A DNA stretch of 64,000 bases from Granulicella pectinivorans (GCF_900114625.1 NZ_FOZL01000001.1:3906001-3970000), one strand, 5' to 3'; shown: positions 1-8,787, counted from the stretch's first letter. Translations and numbers: made by a program. Notes: generated by a model from the sequence alone, not told the origin.

Positions 1-74
1 CACCGGCAGAGTCGTCTTTGGCCGTCGTCGTCTCTGATCTGGAACGAAACCCGTCTTCTCACATCGAATCCAAT

Positions 75-1544
75 ATGACTTCTTCCGCTTCAGGTACCGT
101 TCAGTTCGGCTTCACCAATACGTATGCGCGCTTGCCCATGCGCTTTTATGCGAGGGTGAATCCAACCCACGTCGCGAAGCCTCGCCTGATCAAGGTGAAC
201 GTCGCTCTTGCGGAGCACCTCGGGATCGACCCGCAGCAGCTAGCCAGCGAGGAGGGTGTTGCGATCCTCGCCGGCAACCGCGTTGCGGACGGCTCCGAGC
301 CCCTGGCAATTGCGTATGCGGGGCACCAGTTCGGCCACTTTGTTCCCCAGCTCGGAGACGGACGCGCGAACCTGCTGGGAGAGGTTAAAGGCTACGACAT
401 TCAACTCAAGGGGTCGGGCCCCACGCCCTTCTCACGGCGCGGTGACGGCCGTGCCGCCCTCGGTCCCGTTCTGCGAGAGTATGTCCTGAGCGAGGCAATG
501 GCGGCTCTCGGTGTGCCCACCACGCGGGCTCTCGCCGCAGTCACAACCGGGGAGCAGGTCTTCCGCGAAGCTGCCCTGCCTGGTGCTGTGTTTACGCGCG
601 TCGCCGCCAGTCATCTCCGTGTGGGTACATTCCAGTACTTCGCCGCGCTCGGGGATACGGAGGGCCTCTCCAAGCTCGCGGACTATGCGATCGCACGGCA
701 CTATCCCGAGGTTGTAGGGACGAAGAAACCTTATCGCGGCCTTCTGGATGGTGTGATCGCACGGCACGCCGCGCTGGTCGCGCAGTGGATGTTGCTGGGC
801 TTTATCCATGGCGTGATGAATACTGACAACACCTCCATCTCGGGCGAGACGCTGGACTACGGCCCGTGCGCTTTTATGGAAGCGTACGAGCCGCGCAAGG
901 TCTTCAGTTCCATCGACCGCCAGGGTCGCTATGCCTACAGCAACCAGCCCCATGCGGCGCACTGGAACCTGACCCGTCTGGCGGAGGCGATGCTCCCAAT
1001 CCTCGCGCAGGAGGAAGGAAGCGACGAGGGTGCGCTGGCCTCGGCCAACGATGCCCTTTCAACCTTTGAGGCAAAGTATGAAGGAGCGCGCAACGCCGGG
1101 TTGCGCAGTAAGATTGGGCTGGCGGCTGAGCGCGAAGGAGACGACCGGCTGACGGAAGATCTTCTCGAGCGTATGGCAGCCAATCATGCGGACTTCACGC
1201 TGACCTTCCGCAGGCTCGCCGACAACCAGGGCCCGCGCGAGTTGTTCGCCGACCCTGCTGCGTATGACGAATGGGCGATTGCCTGGGAAAAAAGACTGGA
1301 GTTTGAGACCGTATCGGCAGAGGACCGCCGGGCAGCAATGCGGCAGGTCAATCCGGCGTTCATTCCGCGCAATCATCGCGTGGAAGAGATGATCGACTTC
1401 GCTGTGGAGCGCGGGGACTTCCAGCCGTTTGAGCAGTTGCTGGCGGTCGTCACACAACCGTACGAGGATCAGGTTGGCAGGGAGAGGTACTCGACCCCGG
1501 CACGCCCGGAAGAGCGCGTCCTGCAGACCTTCTGCGGAACCTGA
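75..1544 (+). CDS. selO: SelO/YdiU family protein AMPylase
   Basis: Pseudokinase-fold enzyme that transfers AMP from ATP to Ser/Thr/Tyr of target proteins (known for the SelO family; linked to redox stress). The translation carries the family blocks AYAGHQFGHFVPQLGDGRA, QLKGSGPTPFSRRGDGRA, the catalytic-loop block HGVMNTDN and the metal-binding block DYGP. It ends in TFCGT, whose Cys sits where eukaryotic SelO has selenocysteine. From the ATG at 75 it is 489 residues, close to the E. coli homologue; an in-frame TTG at 18 would add 19 residues of no family character, so I prefer the ATG. No neighbour suggests its target. Confidence 0.93.
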   Translation: MTSSASGTVQFGFTNTYARLPMRFYARVNPTHVAKPRLIKVNVALAEHLGIDPQQLASEEGVAILAGNRVADGSEPLAIAYAGHQFGHFVPQLGDGRANLLGEVKGYDIQLKGSGPTPFSRRGDGRAALGPVLREYVLSEAMAALGVPTTRALAAVTTGEQVFREAALPGAVFTRVAASHLRVGTFQYFAALGDTEGLSKLADYAIARHYPEVVGTKKPYRGLLDGVIARHAALVAQWMLLGFIHGVMNTDNTSISGETLDYGPCAFMEAYEPRKVFSSIDRQGRYAYSNQPHAAHWNLTRLAEAMLPILAQEEGSDEGALASANDALSTFEAKYEGARNAGLRSKIGLAAEREGDDRLTEDLLERMAANHADFTLTFRRLADNQGPRELFADPAAYDEWAIAWEKRLEFETVSAEDRRAAMRQVNPAFIPRNHRVEEMIDFAVERGDFQPFEQLLAVVTQPYEDQVGRERYSTPARPEERVLQTFCGT

Positions 1545-1622
1545 TGCGCATGTAGCTGGGGAGACCGACAAACAACGCGATCTCCGATAGAGTGTGTTGA
1601 CCACACATCAGGAGGTCGCTGC

Positions 1623-1823
1623 ATCAACGCGCCCAGCTTCCCCCATCGGCTCGACTACGAAGGTACCTACCACTCCATCTGTCTCCGCTGTCTCGCCACG
1701 GTAGCCAAGTCAAAGATAGAAGCCGATCTCGCGGAACCGGAGATGAAGCACGTCTGTGAACCTTTCAGCTTGAATGGCTACACACGGTTCTTGAAGCCCG
1801 AGGGAGCGAAGGACATGGAATAA
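1623..1823 (+). CDS. Small Cys-rich protein with apparent ATC start
   Basis: A 66-codon frame following selO. It has a CxxC pair (ICLRC) and a later KHVC, a C-x2-C...H-x-C spacing that suggests a small metal-binding fold. Its N-terminal segment (YEGTYHSICLRC) resembles small uncharacterised acidobacterial proteins as far as I remember. It lies in the same frame as selO, and between the selO stop and codon 1623 there is no in-frame ATG, GTG, TTG or CTG. A strong AGGAGG (1610-1615) sits 7 nt before an ATC codon, so ATC is the best start candidate. It ends at TAA just before the terminator of the convergent efflux operon. Function unknown. A sequencing error or a non-coding remnant is possible. 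Confidence 0.5.
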   Translation: MNAPSFPHRLDYEGTYHSICLRCLATVAKSKIEADLAEPEMKHVCEPFSLNGYTRFLKPEGAKDME

Positions 1824-1854
1824 AAAAACGGACCCCCTGCGCTCGCGGGGGCCC
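1822..1854 (-). terminator. Rho-independent terminator of the metal-efflux operon
   Basis: On the minus strand, a GC-rich hairpin (arms 1847-1854 and 1830-1837, eight positions with one A/C mismatch, 9-nt loop) begins a few bases after the pump stop codon and is followed by seven T residues (1822-1828). This is a textbook intrinsic terminator for the minus-strand operon. Confidence 0.75.
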
Positions 1855-1857
1855 GCC

Positions 1858-4800
1858 TCAAGCCTCCGCGAGAGATGGTACGGAGGGAGCTTGTTTGCCT
1901 TCGAAGAAGGCGTAGAGCACCGGCAGCAGGAGCAGCGTGAGCGCAGTGGAGCTCAGCAGACCGCCGATGACCACAATGGCGAGTGGGCGTTGAATCTCCG
2001 AGCCCGGACCGGTGGCGAAGAGGAAAGGCACCAGGCCAATGGCCGCTACGGTGGCCGTCATCATGACAGGGCGGAAGCGGAGCCGTGTGCCTTCACGCAC
2101 AGCCTCTTCCTGGCTGTGTCCCTCATCGCGCAGCTTGCGGATGTACGAAACGAGCACGACGCCGTTGAGCACAGCGATTCCCCATAGCGCGATGAAGCCA
2201 ACCGACGCCGGCACCGAGAGATACTCGCCCGTGAAGAACAGCCCAAGGATGCCGCCGATCGATGCGAGCGGAAGCACCATGATGATGAGCGCGGCGAAAC
2301 GCACCGATTGGAAGAGGACAAAGAGCAGGAAGAAGATCGCCGCGATCGTGATGGGGACGATGATCGTGAGGTGGTGGAGCGCGCGCTCCATGTTGTGGAA
2401 CTGGCCTCCCCACTCGATGTAGTAACCGCCCGGAAGATGAACGTTGCCATCCACCTTCTCCTGCAACTCCTTCACATAGCCGCCGAGGTCGCGGTTCTGC
2501 ACGTTCACACCGACGACGATGCGTCGCTTGCCCATGCTGCGATTGATGAGAGCCGGACCTTCGACGACCTTGACGCTCGCAAGATCCTTCAGCGCGATGC
2601 GCGGCCCATCGGGCGAGCTGATCTGAAGCTCACGGATGTCTTCGACCGAGTCACGCAACGTCTGCGGAAGACGCACCACACCGGCAAAGCGGCGTTCCCC
2701 CTCGTAGATGTCGGTGGCGGACTTGCCCGCGATGGCAGTCTCGATGACGACATTGACGTCCGCTGCGTTGAGTCCGTACCGAGCGATGGCATCGCGGTCG
2801 ATCTGGATGGTGAGGTACTGCTGACCGCCGACACGATCGACCCGCGTATCCTGCGTGCCCTGGATCGAAGACGCCACCTTGGCGATCTCATTGGCCTTGC
2901 CGACAAGGATGTCGAGGTCATCGCCATAGAGCATCACGGCGACGTCGGCACGAACACCCGAGACCATCTCGTCGACGCGGTCGCTGATGGGTTGCGACAT
3001 CACAAGGTTGATGCCGGGCAGCGAGGCGAGGCGATTGCGGATCTGCTCCGCGATATGGTCCTGCGTCATACCGTGCGGACGCTCTTCGGGTGGCATCAGT
3101 GACGCGAGTACATCGGCCTCGTTCGGACCGGCTGGGTCGGCTGGCGATTCGCCTCGGCCAACGCGGGAGACGACGCTCTCGACGCCATGCACCTGCAGCA
3201 TCAGCCGCTGCATCTCCTTCTCCATCTTCAGCGATTCATCGAGCGAAATATTGGGAACGCGGTCGGCGTTGGGCGAGAGCGTGCCCTCCTGCATCTCGGG
3301 GATAAAGGACGTCCCGAGCAGGGGCACAAGCGACAGCGCACCGACGAAGAGGACGATGACACCCAGCACCATCGCAATCCGGTGCGCCAAAGCCCAGCGC
3401 AGCAGCACGTTGTAAGGCTTGCGCAGCATGCGGACGAGCCATGTGTCCTCTTCCGAGCCACCCTTCAGGAGATACGACGACAGCACAGGAGACAGCGTGA
3501 GCGAAAGCACCAGCGAGATGGCCAGGGCGATGGCGATGGTGTAGGCAAGCGGTGCGAACATCTTGCCTTCCATCCCCTCCATCGTCATAAGCGGGAGAAA
3601 CACCAGGATGATGATGGTGACCCCAAAGACAGTCGGCGTCGCAACCTCTTTCACAGCGGAGAGCACAATCTCGAGCTTGCTCTTCTCGTCGACATCTCCA
3701 TGGGCGGCATGGCGTGCGTGACTGAGCTGCGCGAAGACGTTCTCGACAACGACAACCGATCCATCGACCATGAGCCCGATGGCGATCGCAAGGCCACCGA
3801 GAGACATCAGGTTCGCCGATAGGCCGATGTGATTCATCACCAGAAACGTAAGCAACGGCGTGAGAATGAGGTTGGCACTGACGATGAAGCTCGAACGCAG
3901 ATCACCCAAAAAGAGGAACAGGATGATCACAACAAAAACTACCCCTTCGGCCAGCACCTCGGTGACGGTATGGATCGCAGCGTCGACCAGTTGCGAGCGA
4001 TCATAGTACGGCACAATCTCAATCCCGCCGGGGATCATGTGCTTGCGGTTGATCTCGGCAACGCGTTCCTTCACGCGGCTGACAATCTCCTTGGCGTTGC
4101 CTCCGCTGGTCATCAGCACGACGCCGCCCACCTCTTCGGTGTAGCCGTTCTTGATCATCGCTCCATAGCGAACCTCCGTGCCGATACGGACCTCGGCAAC
4201 GTCGCGCACATAGACGGGCGTGCCGCTCTTCTCCTTGAGCACGATGTTGCGAATGTCGTCCAGGTCACGGATCAGACCGACGCTCCGGATGAGGTACTGC
4301 TCGGCATGCTGCGGCAGCACACCGCCGCCGGCATTCGCATTGTTCCGCGAAAGCGCGGTGCGGACATCGTTGATGGTGAGGTTGTAATAATGCAGCTTCT
4401 GCGGATCGACCAGCGTCTCGTACTGCTTGACGAAGCCTCCGGTGGAATTGATCTCCGCGACACCGGGAATGGAGCGCAGCAGAGGACGAACGACCCAGTC
4501 TTCAAGCGTCCTTCGCTGGATCAGTTCGTCGTGCGTCAGGGCGTGCTTGGAGGCTCCTTCACCCGGCATCTCCAGCGTGTATTGATAGACCTCGCCCAGC
4601 GCATTGGTGATGGGGCCAAGGATAGGCGTGACGCCCTCGGGCATGCGGTCGCGCAGTTCGGCCAAACGCTCGGAGACCATCTGGCGTTCGCGGTACAGAT
4701 CGCTGCCGTCGGCAAAGACCAGCGTGATCAGCGAGAGCCCGGGCTTATTGAGCGAACGCATGTCGGTCATGCCCGAAAGACCGGTCATGGCGATCTCGAT

Positions 4801-5004
4801 GGGGATGGTGACGAAGCGCTCGACCTCTTCAGGCGACTTGCCCTCCGCCTCCGTGGCAATCTGCACCTGCACGTTCGCAACATCGGGAAAGGCGTCGACC
4901 GAAAGGTTCTGGGCCGCGTTTATCCCCAGTCCGACGAAAGCCAGCGCAATGACGACGAGAATGAGGCGCTGCTTCAGCGCGCCGGCAATGATGGAAGCGA
5001 GCAT
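1858..5004 (-). CDS. Heavy-metal efflux RND pump (CusA/CzcA family)
   Basis: Inner-membrane proton-driven pump of a tripartite metal exporter, 1048 residues, the usual length for HME-RND proteins. The N-terminal helix is followed by the porter block with DAFPDV and SVDAFPD-type family signatures; the repeated 12-TM architecture is clear (hydrophobic stretches near residues 340-500 and 850-1030). The TM4 segment reads AIAIGLMVDGSVVVVENV: it keeps VDG and VEN but lacks the DFG triplet of classical CzcA/CnrA zinc/cobalt pumps, so the metal cannot be assigned from this motif. Its ATG shares one base with the stop codon of the adaptor gene (TAATG), meaning translational coupling. It is the last gene of a tolC-like/adaptor/pump operon. 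Confidence 0.95.
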   Translation of the reverse strand: MLASIIAGALKQRLILVVIALAFVGLGINAAQNLSVDAFPDVANVQVQIATEAEGKSPEEVERFVTIPIEIAMTGLSGMTDMRSLNKPGLSLITLVFADGSDLYRERQMVSERLAELRDRMPEGVTPILGPITNALGEVYQYTLEMPGEGASKHALTHDELIQRRTLEDWVVRPLLRSIPGVAEINSTGGFVKQYETLVDPQKLHYYNLTINDVRTALSRNNANAGGGVLPQHAEQYLIRSVGLIRDLDDIRNIVLKEKSGTPVYVRDVAEVRIGTEVRYGAMIKNGYTEEVGGVVLMTSGGNAKEIVSRVKERVAEINRKHMIPGGIEIVPYYDRSQLVDAAIHTVTEVLAEGVVFVVIILFLFLGDLRSSFIVSANLILTPLLTFLVMNHIGLSANLMSLGGLAIAIGLMVDGSVVVVENVFAQLSHARHAAHGDVDEKSKLEIVLSAVKEVATPTVFGVTIIILVFLPLMTMEGMEGKMFAPLAYTIAIALAISLVLSLTLSPVLSSYLLKGGSEEDTWLVRMLRKPYNVLLRWALAHRIAMVLGVIVLFVGALSLVPLLGTSFIPEMQEGTLSPNADRVPNISLDESLKMEKEMQRLMLQVHGVESVVSRVGRGESPADPAGPNEADVLASLMPPEERPHGMTQDHIAEQIRNRLASLPGINLVMSQPISDRVDEMVSGVRADVAVMLYGDDLDILVGKANEIAKVASSIQGTQDTRVDRVGGQQYLTIQIDRDAIARYGLNAADVNVVIETAIAGKSATDIYEGERRFAGVVRLPQTLRDSVEDIRELQISSPDGPRIALKDLASVKVVEGPALINRSMGKRRIVVGVNVQNRDLGGYVKELQEKVDGNVHLPGGYYIEWGGQFHNMERALHHLTIIVPITIAAIFFLLFVLFQSVRFAALIIMVLPLASIGGILGLFFTGEYLSVPASVGFIALWGIAVLNGVVLVSYIRKLRDEGHSQEEAVREGTRLRFRPVMMTATVAAIGLVPFLFATGPGSEIQRPLAIVVIGGLLSSTALTLLLLPVLYAFFEGKQAPSVPSLAEA

Positions 5005-6170
5005 TACTCGCCTCCCTTGACCGCGTTTTGCTTGCGCTGATTGTTCAGATGGAAGGCGCCTTCGGTGACGATCTTTTCACCTTCAGCAACGCCACTAAGC
5101 ACGACGCGGCGATCATTCTCTTCCTCGCCCAGCGTAACACTCCGCAGGATGTACTTCTGTTCGGCAGCCTGGACGAAGACATAGTCCTGGTTATCCTCGC
5201 GCACGACCGCGGCATTCGGCACGGTCAGCTTGCGTTCGGTGTGGCCCGTCAGGGTCATGCTGGCGAGTTCGTCTGGCTTGAGTAAACCGCGCTGGTTGGC
5301 AAGGTCCATGCGCACCTCGACCGTCCGCGTCGCGGGATCGACGATGGGCGAGACAAAGCTCAGGCGACCGGTGATCTTCTCCTGGGGCAGCGCAGGAATC
5401 CGCACCTCGACCTGCATCCCGCTCTTCAGATGACCGGCATCCTCTTCCGGCACATTGGCGACGATCCAGACACTCGACAGGTCGGCGATGGTGAACGCCG
5501 GATCGGCGGGCTGGACCACCTGCCCAATCGTGATGTCGCGCTTCAGCACGGTGCCTCCCCTGGGCGTCACGATGGGATAGTCGGCGCTGAGCTTGCGTGT
5601 GGTCTCGAGCTGGTGGATTTGGCCTTCGGTCATGCCGAGTCCATGGAGTTGCGTGCGGTATGACGCGGCCTCGGTACTCGCCTGCAGCAGTTCGGCCTCG
5701 CGGCGTTCAAGCTCAGCGCGGCCGATGACGTCCGCTTTAACAAGCTGCTCGGCGCGGTGGACACCGGCGGCGGCGAGCGTCTGCTGCGAGGCGGCCTTGA
5801 TCAGCGCAAACTGGGTATCGGAAAGATCCGTGCTGTGAAGCATGGCAAGCGTAGTCCCGGGGCGCACGCTCTGGCCTTCAAAAGCAAGCAGACGAAGGAT
5901 CCGGCCTTTCACCGGAGAGCCGACATGCGCGATGCGGCGCGCATCAGTCTCGACGTGCGCCGCCACCTGCAGGTTGCCGACGACATCCTGCATCTCAGGC
6001 GTCCCGAACTTCAGATTCTCAGCGAGCGCCGGAGTAACCGCGACCTCATTGGGATTGCTCTTTTCGGCAGCAATGGCGGCCTTGGGCTTCTCCTTGCATC
6101 CGCCCGTCACGAGCAGAGGGAGAACGAGGAAGGCGGAGAGAATCGCGGGGAGGCGGTGGGTCGTGATCAA
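5004..6170 (-). CDS. RND efflux periplasmic adaptor subunit (CusB/HlyD family)
   Basis: Membrane-fusion protein (388 residues) linking the RND pump to the TolC-like channel. It begins with a hydrophobic leader ending in VTGGC, a plausible lipobox with lipidation at that Cys. The lipoyl-like domain (VGSPVKGRILRLLAFEGQSV) is followed by an alpha-helical hairpin (about residues 120-185), the second lipoyl half (PRGGTVLKRDITIGQVV), a beta-barrel (DLSSVWIVANVPEED) and a membrane-proximal domain. No CusF-like or extra His-rich C-terminal domain is present. It overlaps the channel gene by 4 bp (ATGA) and the pump gene by 1 bp. Confidence 0.93.
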   Translation of the reverse strand: MITTHRLPAILSAFLVLPLLVTGGCKEKPKAAIAAEKSNPNEVAVTPALAENLKFGTPEMQDVVGNLQVAAHVETDARRIAHVGSPVKGRILRLLAFEGQSVRPGTTLAMLHSTDLSDTQFALIKAASQQTLAAAGVHRAEQLVKADVIGRAELERREAELLQASTEAASYRTQLHGLGMTEGQIHQLETTRKLSADYPIVTPRGGTVLKRDITIGQVVQPADPAFTIADLSSVWIVANVPEEDAGHLKSGMQVEVRIPALPQEKITGRLSFVSPIVDPATRTVEVRMDLANQRGLLKPDELASMTLTGHTERKLTVPNAAVVREDNQDYVFVQAAEQKYILRSVTLGEEENDRRVVLSGVAEGEKIVTEGAFHLNNQRKQNAVKGGE

Positions 6171-7432
6171 GGCTTTACTCCGGGCGCAACCGCGCCAAGT
6201 TCTTCCAGGTCGACGAGAGCCGACTGGCGTGCAAATTGCGCTTCGAGCAGGTCGCCGCGAACGCTCTGCAGCACGCGTTGCGCGTCCAGCACCTCGACGA
6301 TGCCGCGTTCTCCGAAGCGGTAAGCGGCCTTGGCGGCATCGACCGCGCTCTCGGCCGCGCGCAACGGGGCAGACTCGAGCGCAGTGGCTTGCTGGTCGGC
6401 GAGTTGATATTGCTCGTACGAACGTTCAAGCGCAGCGACAAGCTCGAGGCGGCGCTGATTCAGGACCGAGGTCGTCTGCGAGATCGTTGCCTTGGCCTCA
6501 TCGATCTGGCCCCGGCGGCGGTCCCACAGGGGAATTGGCACGGTAATGCCTGCTCGCCAGAAGCGCAGGTCGGGCTGGTTTTCGAACTCGGCGAACGCCG
6601 TCGGCTGCGGGATACGGAGAGCGCGCTCGCGCTCCAGCGACGCACGGGAGACCTCGATGTCGGTTTCGGACTGGCCGATGGCCGGGTGTGCGCGGAGTAC
6701 CGCATCCCTCACCTCGGCGATCGGGACGAGCGTGATCCGCGGTTCAAATTCCCCTCGCGGATCGAGGTTCGCGTCGGGGGGTGCGGCAATGGCCAGACGC
6801 AACGCCGCGATGGACTTGGCGTACTCAAGCTGGGCGCTTTGCACGGCGAAGCTGGCGCGCGCTGCCTCGGCCTCCGCGCGGGTAAGTTCCAGTCGGCCCT
6901 TCTCGCCGACTTCAACCTCAACCTTCACGCGACGGAGCAGATCTTCGACCAGTTGGAGGTTCTCCCTGGCGTGGCCGATCTCCTCGCGGCGATGGAGCGT
7001 GTCGTAAAAAGCATGTTTGGCCTCGGCGATAACCGAGAGGGCCACCCCGCGCTGGCCAAGAGCCTTGCTTGCAATGGCGAGGTCCGCGGCACGCTGCCGT
7101 GCCCTTCGTTCGGACGGGATTTCAATCGGCTGGTATGCGGCATAGTGCTGGAGGAGACCCGGAACGCCGGGTGTCGCGATGGGACGTGCCGACTGTTTGC
7201 CCTGAAAAACTTCAAGCGAAGGATTGGTATAAGCCCGTGCTGCACGTGCTGCGCCCTTCGCCTTCAGCGTATCGGCCTCCGCTCCCTGCAGGAGTGGGCT
7301 GTTGCGCTCGGCCAGGGTAATGGCGTCGTCCAGGGTCAGGATGACTGGTGCGGCAGACTGCGCAACAAGGGGCCGATCCTGCGGCAGTGCCAGCAGAAGA
7401 ATCGGAACGAGAGATAAGCGTCGAAGCGTCAC
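6167..7432 (-). CDS. TolC-family outer-membrane efflux channel
   Basis: Outer-membrane component of the tripartite metal exporter, first gene of its operon. From a GTG at 7432 it is 421 residues with a clean Sec signal (TLRRLSLVPILLLALPQ) ending near VAQS. The mature part has the duplicated long-helix pattern of OEP proteins (AERNSPLLQGAEAD near the start, then LDAQRVLQSVRGDLLEAQ near the end). The frame extends to a TTG at 7465, but that segment overlaps the sigma-54 promoter match (7444-7459), so the GTG is the likelier start. No Shine-Dalgarno precedes it and the predicted transcript start is about 7433, so the mRNA may be leaderless. Confidence 0.87.
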   Translation of the reverse strand: MTLRRLSLVPILLLALPQDRPLVAQSAAPVILTLDDAITLAERNSPLLQGAEADTLKAKGAARAARAYTNPSLEVFQGKQSARPIATPGVPGLLQHYAAYQPIEIPSERRARQRAADLAIASKALGQRGVALSVIAEAKHAFYDTLHRREEIGHARENLQLVEDLLRRVKVEVEVGEKGRLELTRAEAEAARASFAVQSAQLEYAKSIAALRLAIAAPPDANLDPRGEFEPRITLVPIAEVRDAVLRAHPAIGQSETDIEVSRASLERERALRIPQPTAFAEFENQPDLRFWRAGITVPIPLWDRRRGQIDEAKATISQTTSVLNQRRLELVAALERSYEQYQLADQQATALESAPLRAAESAVDAAKAAYRFGERGIVEVLDAQRVLQSVRGDLLEAQFARQSALVDLEELGAVAPGVKP

Positions 7433-7443
7433 GCTTTGACTAA

Positions 7444-7459
7444 GGCAATTCGAGCGCCA
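7444..7459 (-). promoter_or_regulatory. Sigma-54 promoter match for the efflux operon
   Basis: Reading the minus strand: TGGCGCTCGAATTGCC. It has the invariant GG (-24) and GC (-12) exactly 10 nt apart and fits TGGCAC-N5-TTGC except one base. The predicted transcript start is near 7433. The element shares its core (TTGGCG-N3-GAATTGC) with the plus-strand promoter at 7598-7613. Confidence 0.65.
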
Positions 7460-7507
7460 AAGCAAAACGCTGCAAAGGATAGGGTTCGCGACCGGCGGCG
7501 CAGCCCG

Positions 7508-7527
7508 GTTGTCCCATATGGGACAAC
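7508..7527. promoter_or_regulatory. Perfect 20-bp palindrome, likely enhancer site for the NtrC-type regulator
   Basis: GTTGTCCCATATGGGACAAC is identical to its reverse complement. Its centre lies about 84 bp upstream of the predicted minus-strand sigma-54 start and about 107 bp upstream of the plus-strand one, the usual range for bacterial enhancer-binding-protein sites. Inference: the regulator encoded at 8784-10166 binds here as a dimer and drives both operons. Confidence 0.7.
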
Positions 7528-7597
7528 GCCCTACCCAAATGGTTCACCACGTTGCTCTTACTCGTCTCCACGTCCTTGGAAAGCGACGCTCCCGGGT

Positions 7598-7613
7598 TGG
7601 CGATTGAATTGCT
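7598..7613 (+). promoter_or_regulatory. Sigma-54 promoter match for the two-component operon
   Basis: TGGCGATTGAATTGCT contains GG and GC with the required 10-nt spacing and the full TTGC of the -12 element. The predicted start (about 7624) lies 45 nt before the histidine kinase ATG. Its position means the longer reading frame from 7552 is not the real gene start. Confidence 0.65.
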
Positions 7614-7668
7614 CTTCCCTCTCTGCGCTCTGCCGGGGCAACGATGGCGTGCGTGGGAGAATGAAGAC

Positions 7669-8787
7669 ATGCTCTACGGCATGACCAGCCTGCGATCGAC
7701 GAGGATGAAAGCGGCGTTTATCGTCCTGCTCGTGACCGCGCTGGCGTTCTTCTCGTGGTTCACCCCACCCCACGACGTCGTGTTGCACAACATCCTGCAC
7801 CATCTGAACATCCTGCCGTTCATGCTGGCGGGACTTCTCTTCGGATGGAAGGGTGCGCTGAAGACGATTCTCCTGGCCACCGTCCTGCAGGCGCCTTCGA
7901 TCCACCGCCACTGGTTCAGCGAGCCCCTCGATGCCCAGGACCAGATCGTCGAACTGAGCACCTTTGGCGCGGCAGGAATGATCGCCGGTGTGCTGGCCGA
8001 ACGGGAACGCACGCAACGGAGGCGGGTCGAGACGACGAAACTGGAGTTGGAACAGGTGTACACGGAGCTGCGGCAAAATATCGATCAGCTGAAGAAGACC
8101 GAACGGCTGACTGCGGCGGGCCAGCTCTCCGCAAGCCTCGCCCATGAGATTCGCAATCCGCTGGCGAGCATCAGCGGAGCGGCTGGGATTCTGGCACGTG
8201 GACAGGCCTCCGCGGAGAGCAGAACCGAGTGCCTGAACATCCTGACGAAAGAGTCGCAGAGGCTGAACAAGCTGCTGACGAACTTCCTGGAGTTCGCACG
8301 CCCACGTCTGCCTCGTTACCAGAGTATGGATCCCGAGGAGATGGTGCGTTCCGTCACGGCGCTGGCGCAGCACAACACCAAGAACCTGCGGGTCGTGGTG
8401 GAGTCGCAACCGGAAAGCCGCGAGGTCCAGTGCGATCCGGAGCAGATCAAACAGCTTCTGCTCAATCTCATTCTGAATGCCGTGCAGGCCACGCGGGAAG
8501 ATGGAGCCGTGACAATTCGCAGCTTCTTTGAGGACGATGCGTATTGCGTGGAGGTGTGCGACAAAGGGCAAGGCATCCCAACCGAGGCGAGGGAGAGCAT
8601 CTTCGAGCCCTTCTTCACCACCAAGGAGACAGGCACAGGGCTCGGCCTGGCGATCGCATCCAACATCGCAGCACAGCATGGAGGAACGCTGACCTTCCGG
8701 CCGAATGAAGGGCGTGGCACGATCTTCCGCCTGCAACTGCCAGCCTCGGAGGCTGTCGCCATAGAGAGCGTGAGGTCGGTTCGATGA
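7669..8787 (+). CDS. Membrane sensor histidine kinase of an NtrC-type two-component system
   Basis: Autophosphorylating sensor, 372 residues. Residues 14-105 are hydrophobic with about three or four membrane segments and no large periplasmic loop; the loop between the first two helices carries a His cluster (HDVVLHNILHHLN) that could contact metal (inference). A short coiled coil (about 105-145) leads to the H-box HEIRNPL (phospho-acceptor His159), the N-box (LLLNLILNAVQAT), G1 (CDKGQGIP), F-box (FEPFFTTK) and G2 (GTGLGLAIA). I chose the ATG at 7669 because GGGAGA lies 8 nt upstream and because the sigma-54 promoter overlaps the longer frame from 7552. It overlaps the regulator gene by 4 bp. 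Confidence 0.92.
   Translation: MLYGMTSLRSTRMKAAFIVLLVTALAFFSWFTPPHDVVLHNILHHLNILPFMLAGLLFGWKGALKTILLATVLQAPSIHRHWFSEPLDAQDQIVELSTFGAAGMIAGVLAERERTQRRRVETTKLELEQVYTELRQNIDQLKKTERLTAAGQLSASLAHEIRNPLASISGAAGILARGQASAESRTECLNILTKESQRLNKLLTNFLEFARPRLPRYQSMDPEEMVRSVTALAQHNTKNLRVVVESQPESREVQCDPEQIKQLLLNLILNAVQATREDGAVTIRSFFEDDAYCVEVCDKGQGIPTEARESIFEPFFTTKETGTGLGLAIASNIAAQHGGTLTFRPNEGRGTIFRLQLPASEAVAIESVRSVR

Noticed and set aside
3829..5040. 403-residue plus-strand open frame
   Set aside because: Antisense shadow of the RND pump; no recognised domain.
7552..7668. Upstream extension of the histidine kinase frame
   Set aside because: Covered by the sigma-54 promoter; the residues have no family character and the ATG at 7669 has a ribosome-binding site.
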